From Glandiceps talaboti (taxonomy: Eukaryota; Hemichordata; Enteropneusta; Spengelidae), in assembly GCF_964340395.1 (NCBI RefSeq), contig NC_135549.1, positions 20,989,342 to 21,053,341 on the forward strand: 64,000 nucleotides of DNA. The letters are read 5' to 3'. The notes under the pieces are model-generated. The model searched no databases. It saw only the letters and a program-made list of their open reading frames with translations, and was not told the origin of the DNA. Both the position numbers and the translations under genes were made by a program. Shown here one piece after another: positions 60,130 to 64,000 of this stretch; the stretch's first letter is position 1, and each line of letters begins with the position of its first letter.

Positions 60130-60262
60130 TCAGACTAGGATTAAGTCTACATGTAACACTTGTCTGACAGAGATATTGAAAAAAATTATCCCGAACAAAA
60201 GAATGATCTCATGTACATGTAATCTTTATTAAGATAACACTAATGCAGTAACCCCAGGACTG
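60130..60262 (+). repeat. Dispersed repeat family R2, copy 3
   Basis: TTCAGACTAGGATTAAGTCT, then CCGAACAAAAGAATGATCTC, AAGATAACACTAATGCAGTA and CCCCAGGACTGTAAC. The right half agrees well with copies 1 and 2. Confidence 0.55.
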
Positions 60263-61326
60263 TAACATGGCCCTTTAAGATTACACAAAAATAGCAATAT
60301 AGTGTAGTCAAAATGGGAGAGTGATGCCCTTGAGGTCATCAGGAGTTCAAGCTGGGCATTCCACCAAGCTCGTATACAGTACTCTTGTAAAAACGTTACC
60401 CTCACACTACTTCCGGTCCAACTTTCCAAAGTAGCGCTGCAGTCAATGGGGGCCATGTCATATTCGCTTGTAAAACCATAGTGTTAAAAATGTAAATAAT
60501 AAAAGTGTTACCTACAGGCAGATTTGTTCATAAATGATAAGGATTTTAATAACTATTCCTGTTTGGCGAAATATATCAATGGAATAGACTTTGGCAAAGT
60601 ATGTACATGTACATGTAGGAACAGCTAACATTTTGTGTTGGATACATTATGTCCATGTCACTGCAAAGACATTCTGTTTTCCCAGTCTTGTATTCTAACA
60701 ATCCCTAACCCTAATGTCATAGTCTATCACATGTATGTGAGTTCTGAAAGTGCGTAGGTAAACAACATCAATATACACATGTATGTCTTAGACCAAGTGT
60801 TTCTAAATCTATAACAGTCTCAACACAATTGCCATAATGGCTGTCTCTGAGTTGACCTTGCAGTTTCCATATCATAGTTGAATTATGCAGGTACTTTTTA
60901 AAAGATCATCCAAAACGCTTCCAAAATCAAGGACAATATTTGAATCACAATAAATGTGTGACTCAGGGCTGCCATCTGTATATCTACTATTGACAGGGTC
61001 AATGACCACATTTCAGCCATGCTTGTGGTAAAAAAATGAAATACAATGTATTTACCCGCAACTCAAAAACTATGTTACCAATCAAGTGTCGATATAACCC
61101 TACAGGTGTACATGTTTATGTAAAATGCACTGTCAGGACAAAGGTGGTATACATACATTTCTTTTATGTTTTCCAAAAGATACGGTTGTAAAACTTTTCA
61201 CACCTATAGATTTTAAACAATTAAAAAAAATAGATACATATATTATTTCCAAATCATGGTCAGTGGCAGTTTTTCAGTTTTCTATCGCAGAATTAATGAA
61301 TATCAAAATGTCAGAATACATATGTA
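60263..61326 (+). other. TBC1D30 intron 2 stretch
   Basis: A minus-strand frame at 60456-60229 begins MAPIDCSATLESWTGSSVRV in a CpG-containing patch resembling a 5' exon, but nothing else supports it. The remainder is AT-rich. Confidence 0.3.
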
Positions 61327-62323
61327 AGGCCAAAAAAAAAAATATGTTTGGTTCTGGTCAGCGCGCGCGTGCCCTGAATACCCCCGCGTCGATCCTTTTT
61401 TTTCCGATAATTTTTGCTTTCCCGTTCCTTATTTACAATTCCCCGTCGATCAACACTGTATGCAAGGCTAGCGGAAAAATTTAACTCGTGTGATGGCGCA
61501 CTTCTATTTGGTAACGGGTACCCTTTTCTTCTCGTACTGTTGCATACCCATAACCCCCCGTACGATATGTGTACGTAATATGTACGATGAGCGTGGTTGA
61601 TGGGAATCACGGGAAATAGTGTGTTCACTGTGCTGGGTGGTAAACCGCTCACATGTTTCGAAAATGTCTGAAGTTTGAGTACATCGTGAGCAATCGAAAT
61701 GTTGATATCAATTCAGCTGACTTTCGAGGTGTTCTTAGTTCTGGTGATCGTTTCGTTCTGCCTTCTGAATACAAAGATTTTCCTGTAGCGTAAGCAGTTA
61801 GCTCTGGATGTATGCGCTACGATGTTCGACACGTCTTTCCAGCTGCGATGAGATGGAAAGACGTGTCGAACATCGTAGCGTATACAGACTGCGTATCAGA
61901 CTGATGATGGACGGTGCTCGAAAGAAAACACTGCCTCCTCTACGTCCGTTGGACAGACCTATTTCTCATTATTTAACGTTACAAGTTGCACAATGACACT
62001 ATACAGTGGTTGCAAGGCAAGACTCATTATTATCTTGGATGGGATTATAACTGCAAATCACTGGGCGATAAGATAAATTTGTAAATGTGACTAGTGATGC
62101 CCTGATGGATGATTGATCCGCATCGTACAAAACTTGCCATACAACAGTGCCAACTTCCAGAGTTGTATGACATCTTCCGAGAGCATGTAAAGTGTCAAAA
62201 ATGTGTATTTACTAATTTGCAAAAAAAAAAAAAAAATTACGAAAAAAAAAAAAAACGCGCGTCGTCGCACCATTTTAGAAAGTTTACCCTGACCAGAACC
62301 AGATTTTTTTTTTTTTTTGGCCT
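61327..62323. mobile_element. About 1-kb element with AGGCC-A-run-GGTTCTGGTCAG inverted ends
   Basis: AGGCCAAAAAAAA ... GGTTCTGGTCAG at 61327-61361 is mirrored by CTGACCAGAACC ... TTTTTTTTGGCCT at 62289-62323, followed inward on both sides by CpG-rich sequence (GCGCGCGCGT; ACGCGCGTCGTCG). The interior is GC-richer than its surroundings, and holds a large hairpin (61810-61885) and several short frames (for example MFRKCLKFEYIVSNRNVDIN at 61651). No transposase was recognised. Confidence 0.65.
61810..61885. other. Large hairpin with 32-bp arms and 12-base loop
   Basis: The left arm (61810-61841) includes GCTACGATGTTCGACACGTC. The right arm (61854-61885) is its reverse complement with one mismatch. 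It lies at the centre of the 61327-62323 element. Confidence 0.9.
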
Positions 62324-62521
62324 AACCTATAAACATGAATTTTGTATAAGTATAGCTCCCTCTAGTGACAGCTTTTGTGTTTGCTACAACACTGCATGAA
62401 TGTTATAATCACATAATCACAATGTGATAATACACATCACATATACTTTTAAGTGAATGAGGATTGGGTCTTTATTTTGGATTTATCATTTAGAATTAAA
62501 CAATTTTATGATAGCTTCAAA

Positions 62522-62706
62522 CTTGAAAAACATATGCCAAGTCCTTTTTTGTAACTCAATAAATTGCAAAAAATTAATAAATGTGTAAAATGTTTGTTAT
62601 TGTATGTACAATAACAAACTTTTTACACATTGTTTTAAAGCATTTTGCAATGCATTTAGTTATAAAAGCAGACTTGATCAATGTTTTTTCACATTGATTT
62701 TTCAAG
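62522..62706. mobile_element. Palindromic MITE, copy 2
   Basis: CTTGAAAAACATATGCCAAG, then TCCTTTTTTGTAACTCAATA and the mirrored end TTTTTTCACATTGATTTTTC. Same family as 42206-42409, with ATTGTATGTACAATAACAAA at the centre. Confidence 0.85.
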
Positions 62707-63785
62707 AAGGAATTCTAAGCCACTATAAAAGCATTTTATATATTAAAAATCCCAAATAATTACCCAAATCCTCACCCACTTTAAAGTCACGGTACAACCA
62801 GTGAGCTGTTAGTTTGTCTGTCTCTTTTCTCTTTAATTCTTATTACTACTTGTACTAATAAAACTGTACATACAAAATGTACACTACCATTTACAACCAT
62901 TGTATTCTGTATCAAAATTCTACATATGTACAACCCACGGGCCAGTAAATACATTTTTATTTACTGTTCATATTAAAAGCAGGGAAAAGAACGACATTTT
63001 GAAAATGAATATTATTTCAACGATCGTGGAGATGTTCAAAATGTGAATATAATGTGTATTGCTTTGGTCATGAAACTGATTAAAACTAGTATTTTTAGGG
63101 GAGTATTTCCAGTGCAAACCAACAGAGAGAGGGATCTGAAAAGTTCTATGGTTTTGAATGAAACTGATACAGGTCTATCATGATAGACAGTGGATGGTGA
63201 ATATACATCCTCAGCACTTTCACCCCTAATTTCGGTCAGCAGATTTATAAAGACTGTCCTGTAAAGATCTTTAGAAATCCAACAAATGGTTTTGTTTTTA
63301 CAAGTAATTGTGTAAACACCTGCCCACCTTTATTCCTGTAATGTTGAATGTTGAAAAATCAATATCTGTCATCACCCCCACTTTGTGCATACAGCGACCA
63401 CACAACTATCCCACACTGATCAACATGTGGTTGTATGGCACCCTCTATTGACAGGAGTCACACAAGAAAGAAAGCAGAAGCCCCAGCATCCAACTACGCC
63501 AGGCAGTTCATACATCAAGAGACTTTTTTTAGGATATAGATTGTACAGTTATATTATTATGTGTGAATTGTTTAATTGAGATGAAGAACTAGCAGTGTTG
63601 TTTGTGTTTAGTGAAAATGAAATTATGTCAGTATTATTGTTCAGACAATTCAAGACAATTTTATGATCCATTGATAACTGAGAAACGTAAGGAACATAAA
63701 ATGAATAGATAGAGGAACATAAAATGAACATATAGACATACCTGTATTCGATATAAAGTTGGTTACTGACAAGGTAGGTAGGTAT
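62707..63785 (+). other. Non-coding stretch in TBC1D30 intron 2
   Basis: No exon with TBC-domain similarity was found. A frame at 63385-63579 follows an acceptor-like GCATACAG but encodes nothing recognised. Confidence 0.35.
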
Positions 63786-63811
63786 GTGTGTGTGTGTGTG
63801 TGTGTGTGTGT
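63786..63811. repeat. (GT)n microsatellite
   Basis: About 13 GT units. Confidence 0.9.
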
Positions 63812-63888
63812 TTATAAGTGTTTATAAGGAGAAAGTTAAGGAGGGACATGAAGGGGAGATAAATTGGGAGATAGGAGGTTAAGGAGGA

Positions 63889-64000
<112 letters not shown>

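Noticed and set aside
60229-60456. Minus-strand frame MAPIDCSATLESWTGSSVRV as a gene start
   Set aside because: No splice donor, continuation or family similarity; possibly part of an untranslated exon or a repeat.
63376-63600. Possible third TBC1D30 exon after GCATACAG
   Set aside because: The encoded residues do not resemble the VDTKLKFTLEPSLGQ-type continuation expected of TBC1D30, and no donor in phase was found.

Overview
The window is nuclear DNA from an animal. It has spliced genes with GT-AG introns of up to 12.7 kb, AT-rich non-coding DNA, long microsatellites and many families of transposable elements. The gene and repeat repertoire fits a marine invertebrate: Penelope-like retroelement, hAT, Crypton-like and LINE remnants, a CYP1-like intronless P450, intronless or near-intronless glycosyltransferases, and a TBC1D30 orthologue. 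A hemichordate or amphioxus-like deuterostome or a lophotrochozoan would all fit. I cannot name the species.

Layout. 1-1.2 kb: broken hAT-type transposase. 2.1-6.5 kb: degenerate non-LTR retrotransposon on the minus strand (PHD-type ORF1, deleted endonuclease, reverse transcriptase). 7.2-10.5 kb: Penelope-like element with an intact RT plus GIY-YIG frame and a 1,105-bp inverted copy of its own 3' part at its 5' side. 11.1-12.5 kb (minus): single-exon GT61-type glycosyltransferase interrupted by one in-frame TGA. 12.5-13.5 kb: foldback element and Crypton/DUF3504-like recombinase fragment. 13.5-23.2 kb: no convincing gene; MITE-like elements and one possible terminal exon. 23.3-35.0 kb: a five-exon gene that I assemble from splice sites and phase, encoding a 444-residue type II membrane protein of the GDP-fucose O-fucosyltransferase type. 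Its 8-kb first intron is filled with inverted and tandem repeats. 36.1-39.0 kb: nested inverted repeats. 39.4-40.9 kb (minus): intact cytochrome P450. 41.5-42.9 kb: minisatellite, palindromic MITE and LINE 3' fragment. 45.66 kb to beyond the right edge: 5' end of TBC1D30 (exon 1 at 45667-46078, exon 2 at 58807-58971), with its TBC catalytic domain outside the window.

The supported host genes are two Golgi/ER-type glycosyltransferases, one ER P450 and one Rab-GAP. They do not form an operon or an evident pathway. The most notable signals are the Penelope foldback structure, the reconstructed fucosyltransferase with a decayed duplicate exon, the TGA-interrupted GT61 gene, several nested foldback elements, an intronic array of CRE-like palindromes, and the many palindromic TACATGTACATGTA motifs in the TBC1D30 intron. 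I do not see a clearly new molecular system. The candidates for new biology are structural (element architectures) and are listed as findings.
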